Origin: Trogon surrucura
Taxonomy: Eukaryota > Chordata > Aves > Trogoniformes > Trogonidae
Assembly (NCBI GenBank): GCA_020746105.1
Contig: CM036619.1
Coordinates: 645,395 to 709,394, forward strand
Direction of reading: 5' to 3'
Length of the DNA: 64,000 nucleotides
Shown here: one piece after another, positions 1 to 11,210 of the stretch
Layout: each line of letters starts with the position of its first letter
Numbering within the stretch: position 1 is the stretch's first letter
Translations under genes and position numbers: made by a program
Notes under the pieces: generated by a model
Database searches by the model: none
What the model was told of the DNA's origin: nothing
The model's input: only the letters and a program-made list of their open reading frames with translations

Positions 1-599
1 GGGGTGACGGCAGACGGGAGGCGGACGCGGACACAGCGGGACTTTGCGCGCAGGGACGCTCCGTCACAGCGTGGGCGAACGCAGCCGCCGCCCGGCGAGC
101 CCGAAGGGGACGGGGGACTCGCTCTGGGGCTCCTTGGAAGGGGAGTCCCTGCCCTGGGCTCTGCGGACGTCGCGCACGGCGGCTCCCGGGGCAGAGCCGG
201 ACGTGTCCCACGCCAGGTCTGACTGGAGCCAGCGGCGGTGAAACCGCTGAGGGGAACACAGCCCGCTCTCCTCCTGCCCTTCGAGCTTTGAGCCACTCCA
301 GCCCCGGAACTCTGAGTCCTGGGGTGCTGCGTTTGTCGAGTTTAATCAATACATGCTGGTGTTTCATGTCATTGATACGATAATATAAAGCCTGAGCGAT
401 TTGTGTAATTAAAAACCGATACGGTTCAGACTCACGGCGGGAGCTTCTTTCCTTCCGGAGCCCCCGACCCTCCTCACGCAATAAACCTCTGGCTTCACCC
501 TCGCCCGCGCTGGCTTTAGACGCGATGGAGCCGCAGCTCGAGCTCTGCTCCCCCTCCGCCCTCAGGGGGACCCTTCCCGTGGGGCGGCACTGACCCCCC
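1..599 (+). other. Left-edge non-coding segment with possible 3'-end signal
   Basis: No coding frame is recognisable. The first 300 bp are GC-rich. Bases about 331-425 form an AT-rich island unlike the surroundings, with TTAATCAAT and TAATATAAAG. A canonical AATAAA follows at 480-485. On the plus strand this could be the end of a 3' UTR. In mammals SCX lies on this strand inside a BOP1 intron, so its 3' end is a possible but unproven reading. It could equally be a conserved non-coding element or chance. Confidence 0.3.
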
Positions 600-1763
600 T
601 TGTGCCACCCTCAAACCCGAAACCGCAAAGAGCAGCGACTCGGTGAAACCCAGACGCTGCAACCGAGCCGAGCGTCCCGGGGAAATCGATTCCCCGCGCG
701 CCGTGGTGCACGCCGGCGTTCCTTCAGGAAGACCGCGGGGGCCTCTGGCTGCGAAACATTCCTTCTGTCACCACAACAGCGTCCCCAGGTTACTAAAAAC
801 GCGCCACGGAGTCCAGGCCAGGCGGTGGGCGAGGGTCTGCGAGCCCCCAACTGCTGCTCGAGTGCGGGGCTGCGGCGGGACGAGGCTCGGAGCTCTGCCG
901 GGGACATGGGCGACACCAAAAAATGTGGGACCCTCTGGGTCCTGGGGTGCTCTGGCATGAGGAGCGGGGGTCCCCCGGGGAGCTGGGCAAGGAGCGGGAC
1001 GCTGGTGGGGCGGGAGGAGGCGGCGAGAGGGCTGGGGAGGACAGAGCAGCAGAGCGGGCGGTGGGCGCGGTGCGGCACCGAGCTGCCCGTGGAGCCGAGA
1101 GCGGATGGGAAGACCGGGAGGCTCCAGCGGCGTCCCGAGCCCCCGGCACCCTCGTGTCTCGTCCCGGCTGCGCGTGGGACCCACCGTGACCCCCAAAAAG
1201 GGGAACTGCCGCGAGCTCCGGTGTCCCGAGCGCAGGGCTGCTGGTCTGAGGCATCCCGGGCTTCAGGGAGCCCGGTTGGGCACGGGGCTTTCGCGTAAGG
1301 ATTTGGAAGCGCTCCGCTTTACCCGAGCTGGAAATTTTTGTATTTCTTTTAATTTCAATACTAGTGGTTTCGAAGCTGGAGAAAGAGGTTTGGAAAGCCT
1401 CCCTGCCTCTCTTGCATACGCAAAGCATGATGGATACCACTGAAGCGAAATTTGGAGGCGCCGGGGAGGAAAACTGCGATTCAGCGGAGTCCTTCCGAGT
1501 CCTGCAGCCGAGGTCGTAACACCCGACGCTTAAAAGTGATGCTTCACCAATTCCAAGGGTCGCCGCCAACTTGTCCCCACCCAGGCCGAGGCCGCCGCCG
1601 CGGTCACGCAGGGACAGGCGACCGGTGCTCAAGCAAATAAAAACACGGCGAGGGCAGGGTCCAGAGCACCCGAGTCACGGCTCAGCACCGACGAGGCACA
1701 GAAGGCACCGGTCTGAGCCGCAGTTTTAGCTGCGGAGGGCGGAAGAGGAGGGCTGGAGCGGCG
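600..1763. other. GC-rich intronic DNA, nothing recognised
   Basis: Open frames on both strands reflect high GC only; they are Arg/Pro/Gly-rich, low in complexity and mutually overlapping. No CR1 or RNA gene is seen. A short AT-richer patch lies near 1330-1370. By position this is BOP1 intron, since BOP1 runs on the minus strand on both sides of its expected gene body. Confidence 0.5.
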
Positions 1764-1925
1764 ATGCCCCGGCAGCCTGCGACGCCCTGGCAGCCGGTGA
1801 TGTCCCGGCAGCCGGCGATGCCCCGGCAGCTGGCGATGCCCCGGCAGTTGGCGATGCCCCGGCAGTTGGCGATGCCCCGGCAGTCGGCGATGCCCTGGCA
1901 GCTGGTGACGCCCTGGCAGCCGTGG
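1764..1925. repeat. 18-bp minisatellite, 9 copies
   Basis: Nine head-to-tail copies of an 18-bp unit (ATGCCCCGGCAGTTGGCG and variants) are directly visible. Because 18 is divisible by three the array is open in several frames, which produces repetitive pseudo-peptides; these are not evidence of a gene. Two central copies are identical and the outer copies are more diverged, the usual pattern of minisatellite growth from the middle. Confidence 0.95.
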
Positions 1926-2851
1926 CACCGCGCATACCTTGGCAGGCGGCGGCTCCGGGACGCGGCCACCAGATCCCGTGGGGCCTCTTCCAGCCTCGCA
2001 TTCCTCTGCCAGTTCATCCCCACTGGGCTCCGCCACCGCCGCCAACAGAGGAGGCTTCTCCCCCCTGCCCAGTTTAACGCCGAGCTCCGTGTCTCACCCA
2101 CAGAAGGTGAGAGAGCTCCCAGGAGCCGTGGAAAAGCGTTCCCGGCGGGGGGAACTGGTTCTGCTGGTCAGGTGGCGCTGGGGGGGGACACACACGCTAC
2201 CGGAAAGCCGCGCGGCAATTGCTCTCAGCTGCGCAGTCGGGGCTGCCCGGGCGCAGAGCAATTTTCCACCGCATTTTTGCTCCGTGAAGTCACAGGTAGT
2301 TCCGGGATCCGCACATCCAGGACGCCGCCGCTGGCTCGGGCAGGGAGGGGTTTGCAGCTCCCGCGTCCCGTGGGGTCGGCAGCGAGCCTCGGGCTGGCTG
2401 CTGCGAGCCCCAAGCCGCCGGCCCTGGCTACCACAGCTCTCCGCTGAAATCCTTCAAGTCTGGCGCTAACCCTAACCCCGGCCCAGGCGCAAACCTCAGC
2501 TCCCGCTGGAGGCAGAGGAAGGAGCAGGGGGGTTTGGGGCCGAGAGCCAGCCCCCGCAGAGCTTCTCACCTTCGGTCACCCCAGCAATGCTCCGAGGGAC
2601 AAGAGCCGCGGCCGCTGCCTCCGCCGTGACCCAGAGCCAGGAGAGGAGCAAACAAAGCTGGCGGTTCTGCAAGCAGGCTTCCCTCCACCTTCCCGATTCC
2701 CACCAAGTTCCTCGCACCCGGGCAGGAATCCTCACTGCTGAGCTCTCTCGTCTCCTCCCTCGGCCCTGCAGCGAGCAGGAGACCTCCAACACCTCCATTC
2801 CCACCCGAACGGTGCCCGGCGTGCGTGGGGACAAGCCAGCAGGAAGACGCC
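1926..2851. other. Intronic DNA without recognised features
   Basis: GC-rich unique sequence between the 18-bp array and the first CR1. I see no splice-flanked conserved coding segment, RNA gene or further tandem array. A TAACCCTAACCC stretch near 2467-2478 resembles two telomere-type hexamers but is too short to be meaningful. Confidence 0.4.
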
Positions 2852-3127
2852 ACAGAATCACAGAATGTTGGGGCTTGGAAGGGATCTCAGGAGACCCCCC
2901 AGTGCCACCCCCTGCCCGAGCGGGGTCACCCCAAGCAGATCCCACAGGAACGCGTCCAGGCAGGTTGGAAAGTCTCCAGAGACGGAGACTCCCCCACCTC
3001 TCGGGGCAGCCCGTGCCAGCGCTCCGGCACCTGCACAGGGAAAAAGTTTTTCCTCATGTTTACGTGGAACCTCCCGAGCCGGAGCTCTCACCCGTTGCCC
3101 CTTGTCCTGTCACTGGGAATCGCTGAG
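2852..3127 (-). mobile_element. CR1 LINE 3' fragment
   Basis: It reads from the 3' end inwards on the plus strand: an ACAGAATCACAGAATG tail, then the GGAAGGGATCTCAGGAGA block, then the segment that in other copies encodes the RTRGNG and HRLPRE part of the CR1 ORF2 C-terminus. It is 5'-truncated, as is typical for CR1, and too diverged to be functional. Confidence 0.9.
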
Positions 3128-3368
3128 AAACTTCACATTTCACATCCCGGCTGGCGCGGGTCCCGACCGCTGCCACGCGCCTCCCCCGGCCCCTTCCTGC
3201 CGCCCCTCGGCAGCGCGAGCAGCTGGCGAGCTGCTAAAATCGTGCAGGTGAAAATGGCAGGTTGGCCAGTAAAGCCTGGGAGAAGAAAGGAAAAGGGTCT
3301 TTAAGCACAACTTCCTGGCGGCTGCGGAACCGAGCTGCCCCGGGGAGAGCTGCGGGGGCCAGGAGAGC

Positions 3369-3983
3369 TCCCTCAGCCCCTGCTCCTCTCCTCACCCCCA
3401 GCATCGCTCCCTGAGCCCCTTCTCCTCTCCTCAACCCCAGCATCGCTCTCTCAGCCCCTTCTCCTCTCCTCACCCCCAGCATCGCTCCCTCAGCCCCGTC
3501 TCCTCTCCTGACCCCCAGCATCACTCCCTGAGCCCCTTCTCCTCCCCTGACCCCCAGCATCACTCCCTCAGCCCCTTCTCCTCTCCTCACCCCCAGCATC
3601 GCTCCCTGAGCCCCTTCTCCTCCCCTGACCCCCAGCATCACTCCCTCAGCCCCTTCTCCTCTCCTCACCCCCAGCATCGCTCCCTCAGCCCCTTCTCCTC
3701 TCCTCACCCCCAGCATCACTCCCTGAGCCCCTTCTCCTCTCCTGACCCCCAGCATCACTCCCTGAGCCCCCTTCTCCTCCCCTGACCCCCAGCATCACTC
3801 CCTCAGCCCCGTCTCCTCTCCTGACCCCCAGCATCACTCCCTCAGCCCCTTCTCCTCTCCTGACCCCCAGCATCACTCCCTCAGCCCCTTCTCCTCTCCT
3901 GACCCCCAGCATCGCTCCCTGAGCCCCCTTCTCCTCTCCTGACCCCCAGCATCGCTCCCTGAGCCCCCTTCTCCTCTCCTGAC
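3369..3983. repeat. 39-bp minisatellite, about 16 copies
   Basis: The unit is 39 bp (CAGCATCGCTCCCTGAGCCC followed by a pyrimidine-rich CTTCTCCTCTCCTGACCCC), repeated about 16 times with scattered T/C and A/C differences. Since 39 is divisible by three, the minus strand stays open and yields a 13-residue peptide repeat (MLGVRRGEGAEGV-like); this is a by-product. One strand is strongly pyrimidine-rich. Confidence 0.95.
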
Positions 3984-4023
3984 CCGATAAAGGGGAAGGG
4001 AAAAAGGATTTTACTTTGCTCTG

Positions 4024-4097
4024 GTATCGCTGGATCAATGGTTGGACTTGATGATTTAAAGGTCTTTTCCAGCCTAAAGGATTCTGTGATTTCTTGC
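4024..4097 (+). mobile_element. CR1 LINE 3' terminus
   Basis: Short CR1 3' end: TGGTTGGACTTGATGATTTA, then AAGGTCTTTTCCAGCCTAAA, ending GGATTCTGTGATTTC. Only the last 70 bp or so are present, directly after the 39-bp array. Confidence 0.85.
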
Positions 4098-4148
4098 ATT
4101 TACCAGGAAAGAAAGACCCTCCGGGAGCAGGGGTAGCACTGCTGGGAT

Positions 4149-4212
4149 GCTGGGAGAGCTGGTGGGGAGCTGGGGATGCTGCTGGGAGAGCTGGTGGGGA
4201 GCTGGGGATGCT
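4149..4212. repeat. 32-bp direct repeat, 2 copies
   Basis: Two adjacent copies of a 32-bp G-rich unit beginning GCTGGGAGAGCTGGTGGGGA at 4149 and 4181, followed by shortened GCTGGGATGCTGGGAGTGCT remnants up to about 4235. Confidence 0.85.
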
Positions 4213-4317
4213 GCTGGGATGCTGGGAGTGCTACTGGGATGGACAGGTGCCACGTGTGGGGTCGGCTGGGGGAGGGACAGGCTGGTGGCAAGGTGGGAAA
4301 ACAGACACCCGGGATGC

Positions 4318-5170
4318 TGGAATCACAGAATCCCAGCAGGGTCAGGGTTCGGAGGGATCTCTGGAGAGGATCTGGTCCAACCCCCTGCCCGAGCTGGGTC
4401 ATCCCGAGCAGATCCCACAGGGACACGTCCAGGCGGGCTGGAAAGGCTCCAGAGCAGGAGACTCCACAACCTCCCTGGGCAGCCTGGGCCAGGGCTCCGG
4501 CACCCGCACAGGGAGAAAGTTTTTTCTAATATTTTTGTGGAACCTCCTGGGCTCCAGCTTGCACCCATTGCCCCTTGTTCTATCATTGGACATCCCTGAG
4601 CAGAGCCTGGCTCCGTCCTCCTGACACTCCCCCTGACATATTTATAAACATTCATGAGGTCACCCCTCAGGCTCCTCTTCTCCAAGCTGCAGAGCCCCAG
4701 CTCCCTCAGCCTTTCCTCACCAGGGAGATGTTCCACTCCCTCTATCATCCCTGGGGCTGCTCTGGACTCTCTCCAGCAGTTCCCTGTCCCTCTGGAGCTG
4801 AGGGGCCCAGAACTGGACACAAGATCCCAGATGTGGCCTCACCAGGGCAGAGTAGAGGGGCAGGAGGACCTCTCTGACCCACCAGCCACCCCCTTCTAAT
4901 ACACCCCAGGATGCCCTTGGCCTTCTTGCCCACGAGGGCACACTGCTGGCTCATGGCCATCCTGTTGCCCACCAGCACCCCCAGGGCCCTGTCCCCCGCG
5001 CTGCTCTCCAGCAGGGCAGTCCCCAGCCTGTGCTGGCACATGCGGTTGTTCTTTCCCAGGTGCAAAACTCTACACTTGCCCTTGTATTTCATAAAGTTTC
5101 TCCCTGTCCAGCCCTCCAGCCTGCCCAGGTCTCTCCGAATGGCAGCACAGCCCCAGCACTGACCCCTGCG
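4318..5170 (-). mobile_element. CR1 LINE, long 3' fragment with ORF2 C-terminus
   Basis: One of the longer CR1 copies. Its minus strand still spells the end of CR1 ORF2 in shifted pieces: [55 protein letters not shown], then the 3' segment ending in the GGGATTCTGTGATTCC-type tail at 4318. Frameshifts separate the pieces, so it is dead. It closely resembles the plus-strand copy at 47216-47925. Confidence 0.92.
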
Positions 5171-5860
5171 GTACCTTCCATAGGGGGACCTCAGCGCACG
5201 TGGGTTTGCACGTGCGGAAAGGAGCGATGGGTCTCATCACCCCAAGGCAGGAGCAGCGGATCCTGGCTGGGCATCCTTCCTCCCGACTCCTCCTCCTCCT
5301 CCCTCCACACCTCAGCGAGGAGAGCGGCGCCGCAAACTCGCCGCTCGCTCGGTGGGATTTTCTTCTCGCGCAGGCACGCACGAACTCAGTTTACGAGCCC
5401 TCAGGTCCCAGCCCCGGGGGGCGAGTGAAACAATAAAAAAGAAAAGGAGAAGCAAGCCCGGCCAGGCCCTCGCACACCCACAGGACTCCGAACACCCCAG
5501 CTCGGCTCCGGGGATTGATTTCCCCAGCTATTCCCCCCGGCTGCGGGGCTCCGGGGAGCTCTAAAAACAGGAAGCCGGCGGTGTAATTTCGAAGGAAATT
5601 CTCAAAGCCAAGCCATTAAGGGCTAAAAAAGGAGGCTGCATCCAATTCGATCGCAACAGAACAAAATAAAAGAAAAAAAAAAAACAAACCATCATAATGG
5701 TAGGTTCAATATTGAGAGTAACCCAATTCCAGATTTCCTCCCCTTAATCCTGCAGGAACCCGCAGATGGCTGGGGGAGGGGGCCGTGCCCGGCCGCTGTG
5801 CCGGGGCCGACGCCGTCCTTGCCGGGTCTCTTCGCGGCACCGGGGATGGGACGGGACGGT
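5171..5860. other. Intronic DNA without recognised features
   Basis: Mixed composition, including an A-rich run near 5670-5690 and a short (CTC)n tract near 5287-5305. No coding or RNA signal seen. Confidence 0.4.
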
Positions 5861-6020
5861 CAGCCCCATCCCAGACAGGTCAGCCCTATCCCAGACAGGT
5901 CAGCCCCATCCCAAACGGGTCAGCCCCATCCCAGACAGGTCAGCCCCGTCCCAAACAGGTCAGCCCCGTCCCAAACGGGTCAGCCCCGTCCCAAACAGGT
6001 CAGCCCCGTCCCAGACAGCG
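5861..6020. repeat. 20-bp minisatellite, 8 copies
   Basis: Eight perfect-length copies of CAGCCCCATCCCAGACAGGT with A/G and C/T substitutions. Copies alternate between CCAGACAGGT, CCAAACAGGT and CCAAACGGGT endings, suggesting a later higher-order duplication of a few units. Confidence 0.95.
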
Positions 6021-6461
6021 GCTCCCCTGCTCCTCGGCTTCAAGCAGAGCTCCGGCTTGGCAGCGGGGATAAAAACACGCCGAGGCTGACCGGGCTGCTC
6101 CTCTCTGACACTCTCTGCAGCCACCAAAGCCGCACCGGCCGCGATTCCTCCGGCTCTGACAGCACCGGGGCACGCCGGGGTGGGAAAGCACGAGGGGTCT
6201 GGCCCCCCCAGCCAAGACCCTTCCCCACGCGCGGCCACCGCGACGGCGAAGATCCCTGACAAACCCGGGCTCCGCCGTTGGCCGCGTGGAGCGATGCGGC
6301 CATGACGGGGTTCCCCAGGGCCCTGAGCGGGTTTTTGGATGCGTGAGGCAGGGATGAGGCTGGGAGATGCAGGGACGTCACTGCCACAACAGAGAGGTGG
6401 CTGGTGTAACAGCACCTTGCTCCAGGACACGTTTAATGCGTTTGTCACATCGGCGCCCTGG
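6021..6461. other. Intronic DNA without recognised features
   Basis: GC-rich unique segment between the 20-bp array and a plus-strand CR1. Nothing further seen. Confidence 0.35.
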
Positions 6462-6772
6462 AGAAGGGCTTTTTGCAAGGGTCTGCAGCGACAGGACGAG
6501 GGGTAACGGCCTGAAACTGCCAGAGGGTGGGTTTAGATTGGATGTAAGGAAGAAATTCTTCACCAGGAGAGCGGGGAAGCGCTGGCACAGGCTGCCCAAG
6601 GAGCTGTGGATGCCCCATCCCTGGAGATGCCCAAGGCTGGGTTGGACGGGGCTTGGAGCAACCTGGGCTGGTGGGAGGGGTCCCTGCCCAGGGCAGGGGG
6701 GCTGGAGCGGGATGATCTCCAAGGTCCCTTCCAACCCAAACCACCCGATGATTCCACAATTCTCGGATTCCA
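6462..6772 (+). mobile_element. CR1 LINE 3' fragment
   Basis: Reads in CR1 order on the plus strand: GACAGGACGAGGGGTAACGG, a TTCTTCACCAGGAGAG block, CTGGCACAGGCTGCCCAAGG, and an end with GATGATCTCCAAGGTCCCTT and a degenerate terminal repeat. It is an older type than the young copies near 28.2 kb. Confidence 0.88.
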
Positions 6773-8744
6773 TGAATCTGGGGGCTGGAGCTGGAGCCCC
6801 GGCTCTCGGCGCGGCGGGGAGAGCCAGGGAAGGACGAGCAGCCCTCCTGGCACCCGCCAGCCCTCGGAGGGGTCCCGCGCGCGCGGGAGCACAAAGCCTG
6901 GCCCGGGTGAGCCCCCAGCTCCCAACTACCTGTCCCCAGGCTTCGGGGGGTGGGAGGGAATGAGCTGCCGCGCTCACCACATGATCCATCACAAGGTGCT
7001 CCCCGCCTGCGTCCCTGCTTAGCACCTGCGAGCCTGCCAGGAAACACATGTGACCCCGCTGGTACGGCTCGGCAGCCCTTTCTTCCTCTGATTTAGTTGC
7101 TGAGAGCTTTTTTTTTTATTATTTTTTATTTTTTTTCCACCCTCCCCCTACGCCTCGCTCCGCTGCCTGCCCTCCTCCTCCTCCTCCTCCTCCTCCTCCT
7201 CCTCCTCCCCAATGCTCACCAGCTGGGACCCCGCTCCCCCCCGCCCCGAGCCGGGGCAGGTGCTGCCCTGAGCCCACCCTCCCCCTAAAACACCCGTCCC
7301 CGGAGCGGGGCAGGACCCCCCCGAAACCCCCACCGCGGCTCGAACCGCATCGTCCGGCCGCGGCGGCGCGCGGCCGCCGTGCCCCCCTCCCCACAGCCGT
7401 CCCCCCCTTCCCCGCAGCCCCCTCCCAAAGCAGCTCCAGCTGTCAGTGGCTCAGATGGGAAGTGCAGGTACGCCGCTGGCTCCCTGCCCGTCTCCCCTGT
7501 GTCTGTCTGGTGAAAGAGGAAGCCAGTCCACCTCTGGAATCCTTCACTCTCTCCTCGTTCCTGCTCTCCCCGCGTCTCCCCCGGGGGTTCGGGGTCAGCC
7601 CCTCTCTCTCGGTCTCTCTTTTTTCCCCTCGCCCCTATCAGATTACAATGCGTGCAGTGTTCGCTCCAAATCCCCCACCGCACGTTAATTCTGTTCCTCT
7701 GTCTCTAAACTACCAAACCGCTTTCCTGTGCCTCCTGTCTTTCCATTCCTCCTCCGCTATTTTTTATCTCTGACAAATAGAGCCCGTCAGCTCCAATTGC
7801 AGCGAGCGGCACCGGGAAGGGGCTGCGGGAGCGGCCGGGAGCTGCCGGGGGCAGCGGGGAGAGGGACGGGGAGCCGGCCAGAGGGGTCTCCAGCTCCCCT
7901 CGGCCCCATCCCGCGCTCCAAGGGGACGTCCCAGAACAAAGGGCAGGGTCCTGGCGCTCGGAAGCCACCGGAAGCGGCCGGGACCTCCCAGGTGACCCAC
8001 CATCCCCTCCTGCCTCAGTTTCCCCCCGAGCACACGAGGTCGGTTCCCTCACGCGTGGCCCACGGCCTCTCCTGATGATCTTTGCTCCCGCTCAGAAGCG
8101 ATTCAGAACAAAAATGTGAGACCCCCTGGGCATGGGGGGGTCTCCTACCCAGCCCGTGTCCCCAGCCTGGCTACCCAGTGGGGTGGTCTGGGGGGGCACC
8201 GGTCTCTGCAGCCCCCCCGGCTCGTTCACACGCGTGGCTAAGGATGCCGCAGGCACGCGCGGAGCAGGAACACCCCGAATTTCCTCAGGAGGGATAAGGG
8301 CTGAAGCCGACGGAGCGAGGGGGTGCAGAGTGGCGGGGAAAGCAGCGGGACGTCACCCTGGCAGAGACCGGGGGGCGCAGAGGGCGGTGGGCTGGGATCC
8401 ACCGCGCCCAGCGCAGGAACCACGGCGGTTAATGAGGGGGAAAGCACTCGACGGCTTCGCCCCCCCCGGCCCCAGCCCTCCCTGATTTATGGAGGGGTGT
8501 TTTCTTTAGCGAAGCCAGCTGCCGGTGGCCTTCCTGCCGACGGCTCTCACCCCGCTCTGCCCCCGGCGCGGGGCTGGGAAGGGGCGGGGGGGGCGCAGGG
8601 AGCCGGGATCCTCTCGGCGGTGCCCTGGAACGAACGAACACGCGTGAAATCCCACCCGAACGCGTGAGGACGCCTCCCTACTGCGTGAGAGCGGCCACGC
8701 TCTGGCCTGGGCTGGGGTCTCCATCCTCGGAGGGATTCACAACT
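6773..8744. other. Unique GC-rich intronic segment with simple repeats
   Basis: About 2 kb without CR1. It holds a T-rich run (about 7109-7137), a (TCC)n microsatellite (about 7168-7208) and several long C runs. There is no conserved protein segment on either strand. The lack of transposons could mean a constrained or regulatory stretch, but I see no specific evidence for that. Confidence 0.4.
7168..7208. repeat. (TCC)n microsatellite
   Basis: About 13 uninterrupted CTC/TCC triplets. The opposite strand reads as polyglutamate in one frame, but it is flanked by non-coding sequence and not by BOP1-like residues. Confidence 0.95.
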
Positions 8745-8811
8745 TGCCTGGACGCGGTCCTGGGCTGAGCAGGGGGTCGGACCTGGCTGGACTCGATGAC
8801 CTCAAGGATCA
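8745..8811 (+). mobile_element. CR1 LINE 3' terminus (degenerate)
   Basis: CCTGGACGCGGTCCTGGGC and GGCTGGACTCGATGACCTCA match the last part of CR1. The copy abuts a second CR1 fragment that starts inside ORF2. Confidence 0.65.
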
Positions 8812-9117
8812 GCACTGGGACCAGTCTTGTTTAACATCTTTGTCAGCCACAGGGACAGTGGCATCGAGCGCACCCTCGGCAAGCTTGCCAACGACACCGA
8901 GCTGTGTGGAGCGGCTGACACGCTGGAGGGCAGGGATCCCATCCAGAGGGAGGACCTCGACAGGCTGGAGAGGTGGGCCCAGGCCAACCTCATGAGGGTC
9001 AACAAGTGCAAGGTCCCCCATGTGGGTCGGGGCAACCCCAAGCACCGACAGAGGCTGGGCAGGGACTGGCTTGAGAGCAGCCCTGGAGAAAAGGACTTGG
9101 GGGCACTGGTGGATGAG
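8812..9117 (+). mobile_element. CR1 LINE ORF2 segment, left half of a split element
   Basis: The plus strand reads a decayed part of the reverse-transcriptase region of CR1 ORF2: [17 protein letters not shown], then [36 protein letters not shown] and [15 protein letters not shown]. The FADDTK-type motif has become LANDTE, so the enzyme would be inactive. The element is interrupted at 9117 by an antisense CR1 and resumes at 9423. Confidence 0.9.
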
Positions 9118-9422
9118 AATCACAGAATCACAGAATGTCAGGAATTGGAAGGGACCTCGAAAGATCATCCAGTCCAATCCCCCTGCCAGAGCAGGAACGC
9201 CTCGATAATGCGACACAGGAACGTGTCCAGGTGGGTCTTGAATGTCTCCAGAGAAGGAGACTCCACACCCTCCCTGGGCAGCCTGGGCCAGGGCTCCGTC
9301 ACCCTCACTGAGAAGAAGTTTCTTCTCGAGTTTAAGCGGAACCTCTTATGTTTCAGTTTCAGCCCATTACCCCTTGTCCTGTCATTGGTTGTCACCAAGA
9401 AGAGCCTGGCTCCATCCTTGTG
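9118..9422 (-). mobile_element. CR1 LINE inserted antisense into another CR1
   Basis: A clean minus-strand CR1 3' fragment with its ATCACAGAATCACAGAATG tail at 9118. It splits the host CR1 between codons for VDE and KLSM. It is very similar to the copy at 60328-60680 and to the reverse of 28450-28760, so it belongs to a young subfamily. Confidence 0.93.
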
Positions 9423-10056
9423 AAGCTCAGCATGAACCATCGGTGACACTTGCAGCCAGTCATGCCCTGGGCTGCACCAAGAGGTGTGTGGCCAGCAGTG
9501 GATTCTCCCCCTCTGCTCCCCTCTCGTGAGACCCCACCTGGAGCGCTGCGTCCAGTTCTGGAGCCCCCAGCACAAGAGAGATCTGGACGTGCTGGAGCGT
9601 GTCCAGAGAAGGGCCACGAGGATGCTCAGGGGGCTGGAGCCCCTCTGCTGTGCAGACAGACTGAGAGAGTTGGGGCTGTTCAGTCTGCAGAAAAGAAGGC
9701 TCCGAGGAGACCTTGTTGTGGCCTCCCAGTATCTCAAGGGGGCTACAAGAAAGCTGGGGAGGGGCTTGTCAGGATGTCAGGCAGTGACAGGACTAGAGGG
9801 AATGGATTGAACCTGGAGATGGGTCGGTTCAGATGGGACGTTGGGAAGAAGTTGTTCCCCATGAGGGTGGGGAGACCCTGGCACAGGTTGCCCAGAGAGG
9901 GGGTGGCAGCCCCAGCCCTGGGAGTGTTTAAGGCCAGGCTGGATGGGGCTCTGGGCAGCCTGATCCAGTGGGGGATGTCCCTGCCCATGGCGGGGGGTTG
10001 GAATTAGATGATCTTTGAGGTCCCTTCCAACCCTGACAATTCCATGATTCTATAAT
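9423..10056 (+). mobile_element. CR1 LINE, right half of the split element
   Basis: It continues the ORF2 reading after the insertion (AAGCTCAGCATG onward), through [37 protein letters not shown] and [18 protein letters not shown], to the 3' end with GATGATCTTTGAGGTCCCTT and a CCATGATTCTATAATCTC terminus. A second partial terminus follows at about 10070-10100. Confidence 0.92.
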
Positions 10057-10100
10057 CTCAGAGCTCTTCTCCAGACTCAACAATTCTGTGATTCTGTGAC

Positions 10101-11210
10101 CTGACACACTCGAGCAGCCCCCATCATTCTTGGGTTCAGTGATGGGGCACGACACCACAGAGACACCGCTCTGCTCCTGCAAGGACGGCAAGCTGAGGCC
10201 TGGAGCAATCTGGATGGTAATCATTAGGTTTCAGAGTAAACACGGGCTCACGCGACAACAGCCGGCAGAGACGCTGCAAGCGCACGGTCCGGCAGCGCAG
10301 CCGAAATCCACTCCAGGCCCCACAGAAGGGACCAAAAACCTCCAAAAACCAGCTGAAATATGGCCTCAGTCAGTGCAGATGCGGGTCCAGGCTCCTGCCA
10401 CCCCTCCAGGGAGCTCTCCTGGGCCGGCAGGTCGGAAACGCTTCAGGGTGCGTCCTGGGACTCCCTGAGCTCGATCTTTCTCACCATCAGCACACGGCAG
10501 GAGACAAACTCCGAGGGGGGAGGCAGAGAAGAGCCCGTCCGTGGCGAACGGCGTTTCGTCAGCCTCGTCCCCCGCGACGCGCCACCCGCCTTGCCGCTGC
10601 TCCTCCAGGGCCGTCCGGCCAAGCCCTCGGCGGTGGCAGCTCCCCACGGCCAAGGCTCGCGCCGCTGGCAGCGCGCGGGGGCCGGGCTCCCCCTCCCTCC
10701 CCACGTCCAATCTTTCCGTGCTGATTTACTGCCCACGGAAAAAAAAAAAAAACCCAAAACTTTCCCGCTCCGAATCCAAGATTCCTCGCGTTTTGGCTCC
10801 CGCAAAACCCGAATCGACTGTTAATTTTGGCAAGTCCCCCCCTTTCTTCTTCGCGCTCACCGTGGCCGGACTTTTCCATTCTCGACACCTCGGGAGCCGC
10901 TTCCACCCGGGGCGGGTGGGCACGGGCATCCCCCCCCCTCCTCCTGGGCACTCTTGGCGTCACGAACCAGGGGTTCAGCTGCGAGGGCTGACACTGCCCG
11001 GCCGAAACACAACCCAGAGCCCCCCCGCTCCGTGCCCAAACTGGTGTTTACTGGCACGCTGATCTCTCTCAGAGAGCCAGGGAGGTCTGGAGAGGTCCCG
11101 CGGCAGCGGTCAGCCCGGAGCTGTGGTCCTCCCTGGCCTGGCGGGCAAGCGGCCAGCGCGGCGAGTGAGCTGGGCTCAGCTCAGGTCCAAGCAGCTCTCT
11201 GGCAGGGAGA
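10101..11210. other. Intronic DNA without recognised features
   Basis: GC-rich unique sequence with an A-run at 10739-10752. The minus-strand poly-Phe pseudo-peptides derive from that run. No exon or RNA gene seen. Confidence 0.4.

Noticed and set aside
2467..2478. Interstitial telomere repeat
   Set aside because: Only two CCCTAA-like units; too short to be distinguished from chance.
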